DNA from: Nereocystis luetkeana
Lineage: Eukaryota > Sar > Phaeophyceae > Laminariales > Laminariaceae
Assembly (NCBI GenBank): GCA_031213475.1
Contig: JARUPZ010000012.1
Coordinates: 6,105,878 to 6,169,877, forward strand
Direction of reading: 5' to 3'
Length of the DNA stretch: 64,000 nucleotides
Shown: positions 41,431-51,086 of the stretch, piece by piece
Position numbering within the stretch: position 1 is the stretch's first letter
Layout: the number at the start of each line of letters is the position of its first letter
Notes under the pieces: generated by a model
Told to the model about the DNA's origin: nothing
The model's database searches: none
What the model saw: only the letters and a program-made list of their open reading frames with translations
Made by a program: the position numbers and the translations under genes

Positions 41431-43230
41431 TTATATTGTGCGGGCCATTCGCTACGGAGGTGAAGACGTCCGCAAGGCGTCCGCATATCGTACTAAAACC
41501 GAAGGCAAGCCTTTGGGCACAGCAGCACAGAGTAGTACTACAGCAGAAATGACTAAAACTTTGCACATAAGAAAAAATGGAGTATATAGGTCGGTTCGAT
41601 ACAGAATAAGTCTTCATGAGCGTCACATCAGTTTTTATTTGTCCTATGATACTGCCGCGCTTTTGTTCTGGAGAGTTCTTCACTTCCTGTTATTAAATAG
41701 TGGCTTTCCAGAACAACACTACACATTGATTGTCGGATGGCAAGCATGGTAATAATGAGTTAGGCATCGGTTCGACGTACGAGTAGGGCCAGCTTGTACC
41801 ATGCAATGTTGCATATGCACGAACGAGTGTATTACTTAGCTGAAGTGAGAACATCATCCTCATCATCATCATCAACACCATCATCATCGTTGTACAGCAT
41901 ACGATATCATACCTTCACAGGTCTTTTGGAGCAGCATGTGATTGTAGACGTATTTTTTTATACCGATGCCACCGCATGCGCGGCAGATCACGTATTTGTC
42001 CAGGATCTCTGCAACTCCTCCTCCTCCTCCTCCACCTTCCACAATACCATCGACGTGTAACACGAGGCACAGAATAAGTCGCAACCGAAGCAAGCAGGCA
42101 CGCACGGCGCACAACAGCAGCGGCAGGAGCAACAAAGCACAGCATTCGCATCGCTGGGTCCGGTACATTTAGGCGGCAAGCAAACATTACAACACGGAGG
42201 TATGACGGTATGTGATATGACGCTGGTTCTACTCCGAGTATAGCGCTTTGTCCCATGGGGCCGTGGGAGTGGCGGAAAATAATGTTTGTTTTTCTCCCCT
42301 TTCTGCTGCTGCAGTGCGCATAAAACCTAATACTTCGTCTGACTCTATTTCGAAGCGTATATATATGCAGAGGCAGAGTATGGTCCAAAGGCGGTTGACC
42401 TGTCTCTCTCTGCCTCAGCCTATCTACTGTATATACGTCGAGTACATGCCTACCTGCCTCTCGTATCTTGATTATTGCTCTGTCTTGTCCGTCTGCCCGT
42501 CAGTCTACCCTCCTATCGTATGCATTAGTGCACTGCTTGCAGATGCGAGATAGTTAGTCTCATGGTACACAAGGGCATCAACCAGCAAGAAAACGATGGG
42601 CAAGGCAGCGACCGAGATACGTGCAAACATATATATATATATATATATTCGTATACATATCCTTCGTATATATTCGTTGGTTCTACTTCGAAATATACGG
42701 TACTCGAGCTATTAATAGCAGAAAGTGGTAAGAATTGTCGCATGGGGTAGTGGGGGTGGTGGAAAAGGATAGTGTCAGCTTTTTTTCTACTACTACTACT
42801 GCTGTGTATATGCAGTATTTTTGACGCGGATACTATTAATAGCTGGAGCTAGCGCGCGACTAGAGCACACGCCTTGGCCGAGTAAGAAAGCTGCAGGCTG
42901 GGGAACGGTAGGCACCGCCCTCGTCTATAATATATTGCTCGCAAGAACGCTACTACTACTGCTGTAAGCACTCGTAGTACCACTCTGTTCGATAGTATAA
43001 TACCCGCTTCATCTCGACAACATATTCCAGGCCAGCGGTAGGTACCTGGTTATACTATTATTGTTATTTCCCTTGCCATCCGACCATGTGCAGCATATGA
43101 TCTTCAATATTGATGTTATACTATTAATAATATGACATTATTATACACATACATGCTGAGATAATATGTCCAAATTCAGACGCAGCACCGACTGCGTGGG
43201 GTCGTGCACGAACATGTTTGTACATATATG
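41431..43230. other. No gene recognised
   Basis: CAT and CTC microsatellites at 41850-41890 and 42010-42035, a TA run at 42631-42650. Small frames of 60-157 codons on both strands lack motifs. GAGTATAGCGC / GGGGCCGTGGGAGTGG at 42236 resembles GCATGGGGTAGTGGGGGTGG at 42740, each followed by a ...GTTTTTTCT...CTGCT block, a loose ~500-bp direct repeat. Confidence 0.35.
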
Positions 43231-43234
43231 ATGC

Positions 43235-43640
43235 CGGTAATACGGTATGTTATGCCAGGTGCGAAGGTATTACCTACTGAGCTATATATAGGGGTAAAAT
43301 ATGGATCGATTACCCAGCTCAGAGTTACCCAACACTAACGCTCTCCCCCCCTCTGAACTGCGGGATCTTTGGGGCGTCGGTACCGTATACGGCCGTATGC
43401 TGACCTACCCGCTTCGTTTCAATACCTACCTGGGGAACCAGGGAGATATATGCGTTCAGGGACGCACGCGCATGCGCTTCTATAAAACAAAAGTTCGAAG
43501 TTAGATGCGAACCCGTGGCCTCGACGACGTCAAATGTGAAGGAAGGTATTATCGTCTACCCAATCTAAGCCTCATACCAACCTACTGAGCTACCAGGTAT
43601 ACGGTAAAAGATCGATCGATTACCCAGCCCAGAGTAATCC
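43235..43640 (-). repeat. tRNA-derived SINE, two related copies
   Basis: Minus-strand GGTAGCTCAGTAGGTTGGTA at 43597-43578 is a good A-box/D-arm. About 70 nt on, CACGGGTTCGCATCTA is B-box-like. A second partial copy at 43250-43330 shares CCTACTGAGCTA, GGTAAAA, ATCGATTACCCAG and CAGAGTTA. Copy 1 has TACCAGGTA at 43591-43599 where copy 2 reads straight through GAGCTATATA. Confidence 0.55.
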
Positions 43641-44039
43641 TTGTAACACTGGTACTTCGTAATATGATGTACTATTTTCGCTTGTGATGTACCATTTTAA
43701 CTTACAGGTAAGATGTAACACTATACAACAACAGGCAGTACTTGGTATAATATTGATAGTATTAATAGTATGAAATAGTAGCACCGTCAATCCTGTGAAG
43801 TTAATACAAAGTCTCCCGCTGTCCGTGATCTTAACACCGGTATACGTGTCCACGTAGTGCTGATACGAGTATATATACTAGTAGGCTACTGATAATGTTA
43901 TCGTAGACTTTACGCCGTAATTAAATAACGAACACACATAAATAAATATGCCGTGCCTATTCTCATTCGGGCATGTATGTGCACTTTCGACGCCATTATT
44001 CAGCAGGAGAGCCAGCATTACCATCACCCCCCTGGGGTC

Positions 44040-44202
44040 CCCCAGGGTCTACAGTAGTAGTATAGTAGTAGTATAGTAGTAGTAGTAGTAGTAGTAGTAG
44101 TAGCAGCAGTAGTAGTAGCAGTAGCAGTAGCAGTAGCAGTAGCAGTAGCAGTAGCAGTAGTAGCAGTAAAGTAGTAGTAGTTGGTAGTAATAGTATTATT
44201 AA

Positions 44203-44259
<57 letters not shown>

Positions 44260-44496
44260 GAGTAGTAGTAGTAGTACGGGTGACCATAGTAAATAGGACC
44301 AAATATCGTCAGCAAAAATAGGTAAATGTGTAGGTTTTTGTCTGTACCGTAGGTCCTATTCATATATACTAATATACTATGCCCCCCCGTAATATTAATA
44401 TAGTAGTAGTAGTAGTAGTAATAGTAGTAGTAGTAGTAGAAGTAGTAGTAGTAGTAGTAGTAGTATTAATAGTAGTAGTAGTAGTAGAAGTATTAA

Positions 44497-44527
<31 letters not shown>

Positions 44528-44560
44528 CATGGTAGTAGTAGTAGTAGTAGAGTGCCCCAG
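44040..44560 (+). repeat. AGT/AGC trinucleotide microsatellite split by a MITE
   Basis: AGTAGT and AGCAGT runs at 44049-44275 and 44398-44552. The Thr- and Val-repeat frames are artefacts. MITE-1 copy 5 sits between the two halves. Confidence 0.97.
44275..44392 (-). mobile_element. MITE-1 copy 5
   Basis: Left TACGGGTGACCATAGTAAAT, right GCCCCCCCGTAATA. A 14-bp extra segment (CATATATACTAATA) lies in the right arm. Confidence 0.85.
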
Positions 44561-44781
44561 CTCGTCACGGGACGACCGCACTACCACGGCATAGACAAAA
44601 GGAAATGAAGGGCATCGATCGCCTCCTGCTCTCGCTTCGCAATACGTGCGCCGTACCCTTACGCGCCGCAACTGGCGGCTTTGGAGGCAGACACAGCGGG
44701 TGATTCCGCGTCCTCTCTTTTTTGGTGGCCAAGGCTACGCTATATACCAGGGGGAAAAGCCCCCTTTTCACCATCGACGGG

Positions 44782-44875
44782 TCCTTTTAGGACTGCAGTC
44801 AGTCCCGTTTTTGAGGACAAACCACTCCAATTCTAAGTGCTTTCTCCCCAAAACGGGACTGCAGCCCTGAAAAGG
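44782..44875 (+). mobile_element. MITE-2 copy 1
   Basis: CCTTTTAGGACTGCAGTCAG, TCCCGTTTTTGAGGACAAAC at the left. CCCCAAAACGGGACTGCAGC, CCTGAAAAGG at the right. A TACCAGGTA motif abuts the right end (44878-44886). Confidence 0.8.
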
Positions 44876-44894
44876 TATACCAGGTAGGCCACTA

Positions 44895-44999
44895 TTACGG
44901 GGGACCGTAGTAAATAGGACCAAATATTGTTAGTAAAAATAGGTAAATATGTAGGTTATTGTGTGTACCGTGGATCCTATTTACTGTGGTTCCCTGTAA
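44895..44999 (-). mobile_element. MITE-1 copy 6
   Basis: TA on each side. TTACGGGGGACCGTAG left, CTGTGGTTCCCTGTAA right. Confidence 0.9.
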
Positions 45000-45117
45000 T
45001 AATATGGGTGCCCATGTGTATTAATCAGAACCCACAATTAGCCCATAAACCATGTATCCCCCTATATTTATACAACCATATTGGGTTCCGATTACTGTGT
45101 TCCCCAGTAAAGTCGTA

Positions 45118-45225
45118 TTACGGGGGTCCACTGTAGTAAATAGGACCAAATATTGACGGTAAAAATAGGTAAATACAAAGGTTTTTGACTGTACCGTAGG
45201 TCCTATTTACTATGGTCCCACATAA
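45118..45225 (-). mobile_element. MITE-1 copy 7
   Basis: TTACGGGGGTCCACTGTAG left, CTATGGTCCCACATAA right, about 120 bp after copy 6. Separated by unrelated sequence in which ATTGGGTTCCGATTACTGTG and TTCCCCAGTAA may be another worn right end. Confidence 0.85.
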
Positions 45226-45229
45226 TGGC

Positions 45230-46120
45230 ACTAAATTGTTCTTCTTGGAGTGCACATCGCGAAACCCAAAGGGACAAAGGAAATATATATGTACGTACCA
45301 TTCTGAGCGGAAATTTAGGTACCGTTTTTGGCCTCCGTACGTATGTATACCCAAAAAATGCTTGCATTATATCGCCTAGAATGGTACGAGTAAGGCGCGA
45401 GCGCATACCCACTCTCGCGGGTGCCTCCCCATGCTGACAGTCGTAGCCTTGCATTGTGGTACTGGACACTTTATTTTGTTGGTCGGCCGACAGCGCGGGA
45501 CATGTGTTTCAAGGATCCGGGAGTTAAGACTGTCAGGCTGAGGTTTACTTGTGGGTAAGGATTTACAGTGAACAAGCAAATATATGCAAGCTAGCTCAGA
45601 GAAACGCCTCTCTAAATCCCGTTGTAATGGCTTTTCCAACCCCCAAAATGATCCTATTCTTAACTCCGAGCGTCTCTTGTTCCCCAAAAAAAGGTCCAGT
45701 GGCAAAGGGTTTAAGAGCCTATGCTCGACGTTGGCATCGTAAGAAACCGCGAGCCATATTATTAGCCAAAATAGGAGAAGGTTACTCGCTGTCGCGTACA
45801 GAACTCCACGTCACACAACATCCTATCTACTGTATGTAGTATGTGCGCCTCCGGAGGTGCAACACTTGCGGTACGAACGTTTTCGGATCTCGTGATGATA
45901 CGGGTAGGTAGGCCCTGGACAGGAAGCCAAGTACCGGTGAGCAGCAGGAAAGCTGATCTGGGCTGGATTTCTTTTTGGAGAATGGGTGCGTTTTGAACCA
46001 ACCACCCTTGCTATCAATCCGTCTTTATAATGTGTACCAGTATTAGTACAGTGTATACCTGGTATACAGCAGTAGTCGTAGTCTACCGTAGATCCAAGAA
46101 AAAATAGAAACTTAGCCCCC
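45230..46120. other. No gene recognised
   Basis: Short frames only. TACCTGGTA at 46056-46064, followed directly by TACAGCAGTA at 46065-46074. Confidence 0.4.
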
Positions 46121-46124
46121 TCCC

Positions 46125-46270
46125 CCCCCACCCACCCTTCACGCGACTCGCCGAACACCTCACGGCGCTTCTCGCGCTCGGCGCAAACAATGTCTGCCTG
46201 TGCCCCGTCCCGGCATTAAAGGGATGCGAGGGAGGCCATACGACTACTAAGTACGGCCATACATGACATG
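46125..46270 (+). repeat. SINE-C 3' part
   Basis: CTTCACGCGACTCGCCGAAC, CGCAAACAATGTCTGCC, GCCCCGTCCCGGCATTAAAG, CATACGACTACTAAGTACGG, ATGAGTACATACC. The tail is replaced by TACCTGGTACCAGGGTA at 46277-46293. Confidence 0.8.
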
Positions 46271-46293
46271 AGTACATACCTGGTACCAGGGTA

Positions 46294-47495
46294 GACGAAA
46301 ATGTCCCCCTTTGTTAGAATACAATATACAGCAGTAGTGGTGGGGAACCCGATTCAAGAGCCCCTCGGAACAGGCCACAGCACAGCAGTGTTCCCATTCT
46401 CATCTCCGAACCGCTCCCGTCCCCGTTTCAGAGCCAATTCGATGTTATCCCGGGATAAGAGCAGAGTTGTCTCTTAAAAACCGGGATGCATTATTGGTGC
46501 TTGAAAAGCTAAAAAGCCCGAAAAAGGCGAGAGGGGGGGGGGACCGGGTGAAACCTGGCTATCTATCCAAAAGTTTCCGCGCCAAGCCCAATTCACGGAT
46601 TTACGATTTACCGCGCTGTATCATATTATGGAAGTACCCACGCTATCGTAGTACCCTGATTTTATACTGGTAGTTCTACTAAGTAAGGCTAAGAAAGTGC
46701 CTGCGCCAGGCACCTCTTCGTCTTTTTTTTCCTTGATTGACAACTTGGCTGCATTCGGAACAATCCGAATAATTTTACGAGCACGTTTCGATAAGGAATG
46801 ACCTGTGATGATCAGCACCGTTTAATCGATCGAATTTCTCATCATTTATTTCATCGTGAGAAACGAGCCTCGATTTCTCGCCACCGAATTTATCAAGAGC
46901 GGGCGCCCTCTCTATTACTGTAGTACTACTACTACTACTGCTGTCGGCTGTACCTATTCCAACATCCTGGCATCCACCCTGGCTGGTATATCACGTCATA
47001 CAAAACTACCCCCGAGCGCGCTCACCGCACGTATCTCCGGCCGCATCACCAGCAGCACCAGTAGTAGGAGTGGCGGTAGGAGTACTAGCAGTAGCACGAG
47101 GAGCAGCAGCAGTAACAGTAGCACACGGGTGCTCTTTCTCCTGTCGGCAGTTTCTGGTTGTTTTACCACCTCCTCCGCCGATTTGGAGACATGTATTTTC
47201 TCGTGTGGAGCTAACTTTACAATGTGACGAGTAAGAAGACCACTTTGATCTTAGCGCATCGATATCTGGGCCACCACGACCAGATGGTGGTGATGGTGGT
47301 GGAGCTGGTGCTGATGATGATCCACTACTACTACTATCAGTACTGCCACCATCAACGATGTGCCGACTGCGAGCAGCAGTAGTTCCTGTTGTTGTAGGAT
47401 CACCCGACGATAGCATCGTCGTGTGCACGGCACTGCTGTCTGTGATATAATAGTATCCGATGTGACGGTGTGACACCGACGACGACTCTTTTTTC
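46294..47495. other. No gene recognised; low-complexity frames
   Basis: Ser/Arg- and Ala/Thr-rich frames on both strands at 46856-47476 follow an AGCAG/AGTAG-rich stretch. The minus-strand one includes a less repetitive part (DIDALRSKWSSYSSHCK), which keeps a weak case for an exon. TACAGCAGTA at 46327-46336. Confidence 0.35.
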
Positions 47496-47497
47496 TA

Positions 47498-47603
47498 TTG
47501 CGGGGGACCATAGTTAATGGGACCTATATGGTACAGATAAAACCTATATATTTAACCATTTCTACTAACAATATCTGGTCCTATTAACTATGGTCCCCCG
47601 TCA
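47498..47603 (+). mobile_element. MITE-1 copy 8
   Basis: TTGCGGGGGACCATAG left, CTATGGTCCCCCGTCA right, TA on both sides. Contains the consensus interior AAAACCTATATATTTAACC. Confidence 0.9.
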
Positions 47604-47609
47604 TAGAAG

Positions 47610-48620
47610 GTCCTCCTGTTGTCCTGTTGGTGCCGATGGATCCGAAAAATGGACGGGTGAAATGGATGATGAGGTGGCATCGGTAAATCAAAGTCGGATC
47701 GGGCAAAAAATGAACGAGAAGAGTGAAATTTTCTCGTGGGTCGTCGAATGTTTTTCGTCGTTCGGCAACTTCTATCGAGCTGACAGTCATTGACTGATGC
47801 TGCTGCAGCTAGCTGCTTTCTGCTGTATGTTACGTACTTCGTGCGCCACAGAGACCACATTTATTCACTCTGTAACTGTCCACATCGCGTACCGTATGCG
47901 TTCCTTCGTCGTTCAAATATGATACGGTCGTCCTACAATATTATGCAGGTTCGCAGCTGAGTATATATATATTCATGGTGGCCTTCGATCTGTGACCACG
48001 TACCCACAGACCACATATTGACCTCCTTTTGGATTCACGACCTGATCGTCGTTGCCATCCAGACAACATCCGATCAGCAGGAAGTCGAGAGCAGTAGACT
48101 ATATGACTCATCCTCTGTTTTTCAGCACCTACCAGGGGTGTGTATGTGTGTATCGTGGTATCTTCTTTCTTCCCCTTGCCTTTTTTTTTCGTTGGGCCAA
48201 ACAATTCCGAACGTGAAAAGCTGGAAACCCCCTTGCATGTTGGAATAGGGGATAAAAAAAGTAACTCTTTTATCGTGTTTTCCGTTTCCCTCTTCCCTTG
48301 GCGTGTTGGTTTCTTGTGCTGCTGCCCTACACGCACAAGCAGGCCTATTTTGTTCTTGCTTATGCTCCATTGCCTTCCTACATAAAAACGACATCGGAAC
48401 CAGGCGCTACCTGCGTATAGGACGCCGCTCTTCTGGAGGAAATTGCGCTGTCAGCTCTCCCGCTTGTGACACACCACCAACGACTACGATGGTAACTGAT
48501 TTGCAGCAGCTGGACGAGGATGATGAGACTCCTTCCCCTTGCAGAAGGTCGCAAACCAACGGCGGCTCGAGCAGCCAACCGTCTTCCCTTCCCTGTCCTG
48601 AGGTGCGTTGTCCCTGGCAA
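47610..48620. other. No gene recognised
   Basis: Overlapping short frames on both strands (up to 131 codons) without motifs. Confidence 0.4.
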
Positions 48621-48626
48621 TAGGCC

Positions 48627-49352
48627 GTGTTAGTGCTGCTGGTGCTACTGGTGCTGCCGCAAGAGGCTGCGAGCGGGGCTGGTGCGCTCGTTTCTCTCTC
48701 GCAGCGGTATGGGGGTCATTCACCCAAATCCTATGTATTGTGTGGTATTCTCTCTGAGAGGATTGGAAATGCCGTTCAACTTCTCCAAGCGCGGTACTAC
48801 AAAGCTCTGTCTGCCTTGCACATGACACTGCTGCTGTCTCATACCAGGCGTCTAACTGGCCTGGTGACACCATCTGCTGTGCCTGGGCGAAGCAGGTTCG
48901 TTCTTGCTGGGTGCATACATTTAGCCTTCTCCGGCTGCCTGGGACTGCAGCTGCTGCTGCTGTTTTGGCGCGATTTCATGTGCGGAAGGAATCCTCTGGC
49001 AAAATCCCAACGAACAATTTTTCATGCAGATGTATGGAATCATGGCAGCAGGGATCGATCGACAGCTAAACCGTGCCTGGTGCTGGGTGCACACGGAGCG
49101 CTGTTCTTTGCAACCTGGAACGAGCTTGCCGGAGCATCTATTGCTGGATCATTGGTTGCCCTCCCAGCCCATAATCGCACGGGGCCTCCTTTGATCTCGA
49201 ACATTCTCGGTTGCAGGCCGCAAATACTCGTACATACCAGGGATCATATATCATACCAGGTACCTGGTATAGCACATGTACTCGATGGTACGACACATAT
49301 TATACCTCGTACCTGGTACCTGGTAAAAAGTATACCTGTCGCACACCAGTAG
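48627..49352 (+). CDS. Doubtful 241-codon ORF
   Basis: Starts with a hydrophobic stretch (LVLLVLLVLPQEAASGAGAL) that could pass for a signal peptide, and has a second hydrophobic patch (LAFSGCLGLQLLLLFW) near residue 115. The last ~45 residues come from the TACCWGGTA cluster and look non-genuine. The overlapping minus-strand frame (48873-48484) is also open. No domain recognised. Confidence 0.2.
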   Translation: MLVLLVLLVLPQEAASGAGALVSLSQRYGGHSPKSYVLCGILSERIGNAVQLLQARYYKALSALHMTLLLSHTRRLTGLVTPSAVPGRSRFVLAGCIHLAFSGCLGLQLLLLFWRDFMCGRNPLAKSQRTIFHADVWNHGSRDRSTAKPCLVLGAHGALFFATWNELAGASIAGSLVALPAHNRTGPPLISNILGCRPQILVHTRDHISYQVPGIAHVLDGTTHIIPRTWYLVKSIPVAHQ

Positions 49353-49410
49353 TACCAGTTTATTTTGTATTGACCGCACTGCTACTGCTGTTGTCCGTAC
49401 CTGGTACACG
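49230..49410 (+). repeat. Cluster of five TACCWGGTA motifs
   Basis: Perfect copies at 49254-49262, 49261-49269, 49310-49318, 49317-49325 and 49398-49406, with a near match TACCAGGGA at 49235. Two pairs share their TA (…GGTACC…), as expected if new insertions used the TA of an older one. Other words (GTACTCGATGGTA, TATTATACCTCGTA) also look patchwork. Confidence 0.9.
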
Positions 49411-49712
49411 AGGATGCACATGTCCTGTACACACGGACATGGTGCATGTGCATGTGGACTCGAGTACGGGTACAAGTACAACTACTCGCACGTGTTCACA
49501 GCACTTTTGATCGTACGTACGCTCGAGAAACACTCCATATTGGAGTACGGAAACCCACCGAGTGCGTTTCGGGAGGAGATATATGCGAGAGGAGAAACAC
49601 TGCATGCAGTACACGGCTGCATTGACATGATTTTGACGACAGACAGCAGTATAATCTTTACAGACTGAATCAGCCGGTGCTCATCTCAGTCAGCCCTGTT
49701 AATTTGCTGTTT

Positions 49713-49807
49713 TAACCCCTTTAGAACCGCAGTCCCGTTTTGGGGACAAACTACTTGAAATTTGAGTGGTTTGTGCCTAAAATGGGACTGCGGTTCTAAA
49801 AGGGTTA
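49713..49807 (+). mobile_element. MITE-2 copy 2
   Basis: 95 bp. TTAACCCCTTTAGAACCGCA, GTCCCGTTTTGGGGACAAAC at the left mirror the right arm AATGGGACTGCGGTTCTAAA, AGGGTTAA. Confidence 0.88.
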
Positions 49808-49884
49808 AATAAACAACAAAGCCGTTCCGAGTGATACTGTACTATACTACTGCTTTTTGCTCATCCCATTTATTATCTTTGCCC

Positions 49885-50192
49885 ATCTTGTTCTCTCTCT
49901 CCTTCCAACTCGTAGCTCAGATCCGGGGTCACATAGCAGGCTCTTTTCCCCCCTTCCCGCTACGGTACGTGCCTTCATTTTTATCGCGAGAAGATTTCAG
50001 CCTTTTCTTCCCTCGTCGGCTCGCATCGAATTGTGCCTACCCACGCTGCAAGGCGCTCTCAACAACTGAATCCTTTTTTTATATTTTTGCAAATAAAGTC
50101 AAAGTCCGACCCACCTGGGGCTCGAACCCAGGATTCAAACACAAGTAGAATTCGAGGTTAAGCACTTGAACCACCGGGGCGACCGGCTCTAT
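49885..50192 (-). mobile_element. SINE-T, tRNA-derived SINE
   Basis: On the minus strand a tRNA-like head (50190-50105) has GGTGGTTCAAGTGCTTAACC (A-box side) and CCTGGGTTCGAGCCCCAGG (5-bp T-stem, B-box). The acceptor stem does not pair well. A ~170-bp body follows (GTGGGTAGGCACAATTCGAT, GCGATAAAAATGAAGGC, GGATCTGAGCTACGAG). The same body is at 56204-56440 and, without head, at 36205 and 36790. Confidence 0.65.
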
Positions 50193-51086
50193 CGACTACG
50201 GGTTCGTCCCGATTTTTCAAGAAACATGCCCCAACCATGCCTACCAAAACACACGTTGTCGCCCCTGGCTCGACCAAAACTCGAAGACTTACTCGCATAC
50301 ACATCGAACCAGTTCGAGAAGGGTTCGTTATTATGCGTGCGTGCGTGCGTAAGAGCGGTCGGGGCTGGCATTGCTGTCGTGTGCGTTGAGCGCGGTCGCG
50401 ATAAAAAAATGGACGAAAAAAATGTTGATTCACACTTGCACATAATACACGTCCACAAACACTTGAAAAAATGGCAGGCTATGGACATGAGGTACGTATC
50501 GTACACGCTCGAAGTTTTCACCCGCTTATGTATGTATGCTGAGGACTTTATTTTATTTTATTTTTTCTTGAAAGGCGAAGAAAAATGAATGAGGCCACCA
50601 GCTATGACTTGGCTACGAAGAGGATTTTTTGTTTTCTTGAAAAACCAAGAAGAAAAAGGCGCGCGCTTCACGCTCGCTCGCCTTATTATTGTAACTACGG
50701 CTGGATTTTGGAGCCGATTTTCTGAAACGAATGGGACGGACACCCACGACGAAAAGGGCGGTTCTGGGAAGGTTCTCGCCGAGATTTTTCCATAGACCCA
50801 TTCATCTCTCGGCGTTTGCACTCTCCCGATTGTTGAGAAAACCAGCTTGGAAGTCTGTCCGAAGGTGTGTGTGCGTTTTCTTGCGTGTTACCAGGTATAT
50901 ACCCGGTACTACCGCAGTAGGTATGTTTATACTTCTGCTCGGTCAAGAGTGCTTTCGTAAGCACTTCGTGCCGTATTCCTCGTATAGATCAGCCGGGGCA
51001 GGAAAGCTGGTCGGTCGGTCCCCTGCGACCTTCACACGTCGTACGTACAACTTTTTGTCCTTGTTTTTTGTTTTCAACCCTTGCAG
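50193..51086. other. Upstream of the glycosyltransferase gene; no exon identified
   Basis: Contains TACCAGGTA at 50889-50897 and the variant TACCCGGTA at about 50899. The pyrimidine-rich TTTTTTGTTTTCAACCC with TTGCAG at 51086 is a credible splice acceptor, so a 5' exon may lie in or before this stretch. Confidence 0.4.

Noticed and set aside
44024-44671. Poly-Thr and poly-Val ORFs
   Set aside because: Translations of the AGT/AGC microsatellite.
50100-50192. Functional tRNA gene on the minus strand
   Set aside because: T-arm pairs, but the acceptor stem has several mismatches and the sequence is joined to a repeat body found elsewhere. Treated as a SINE head.
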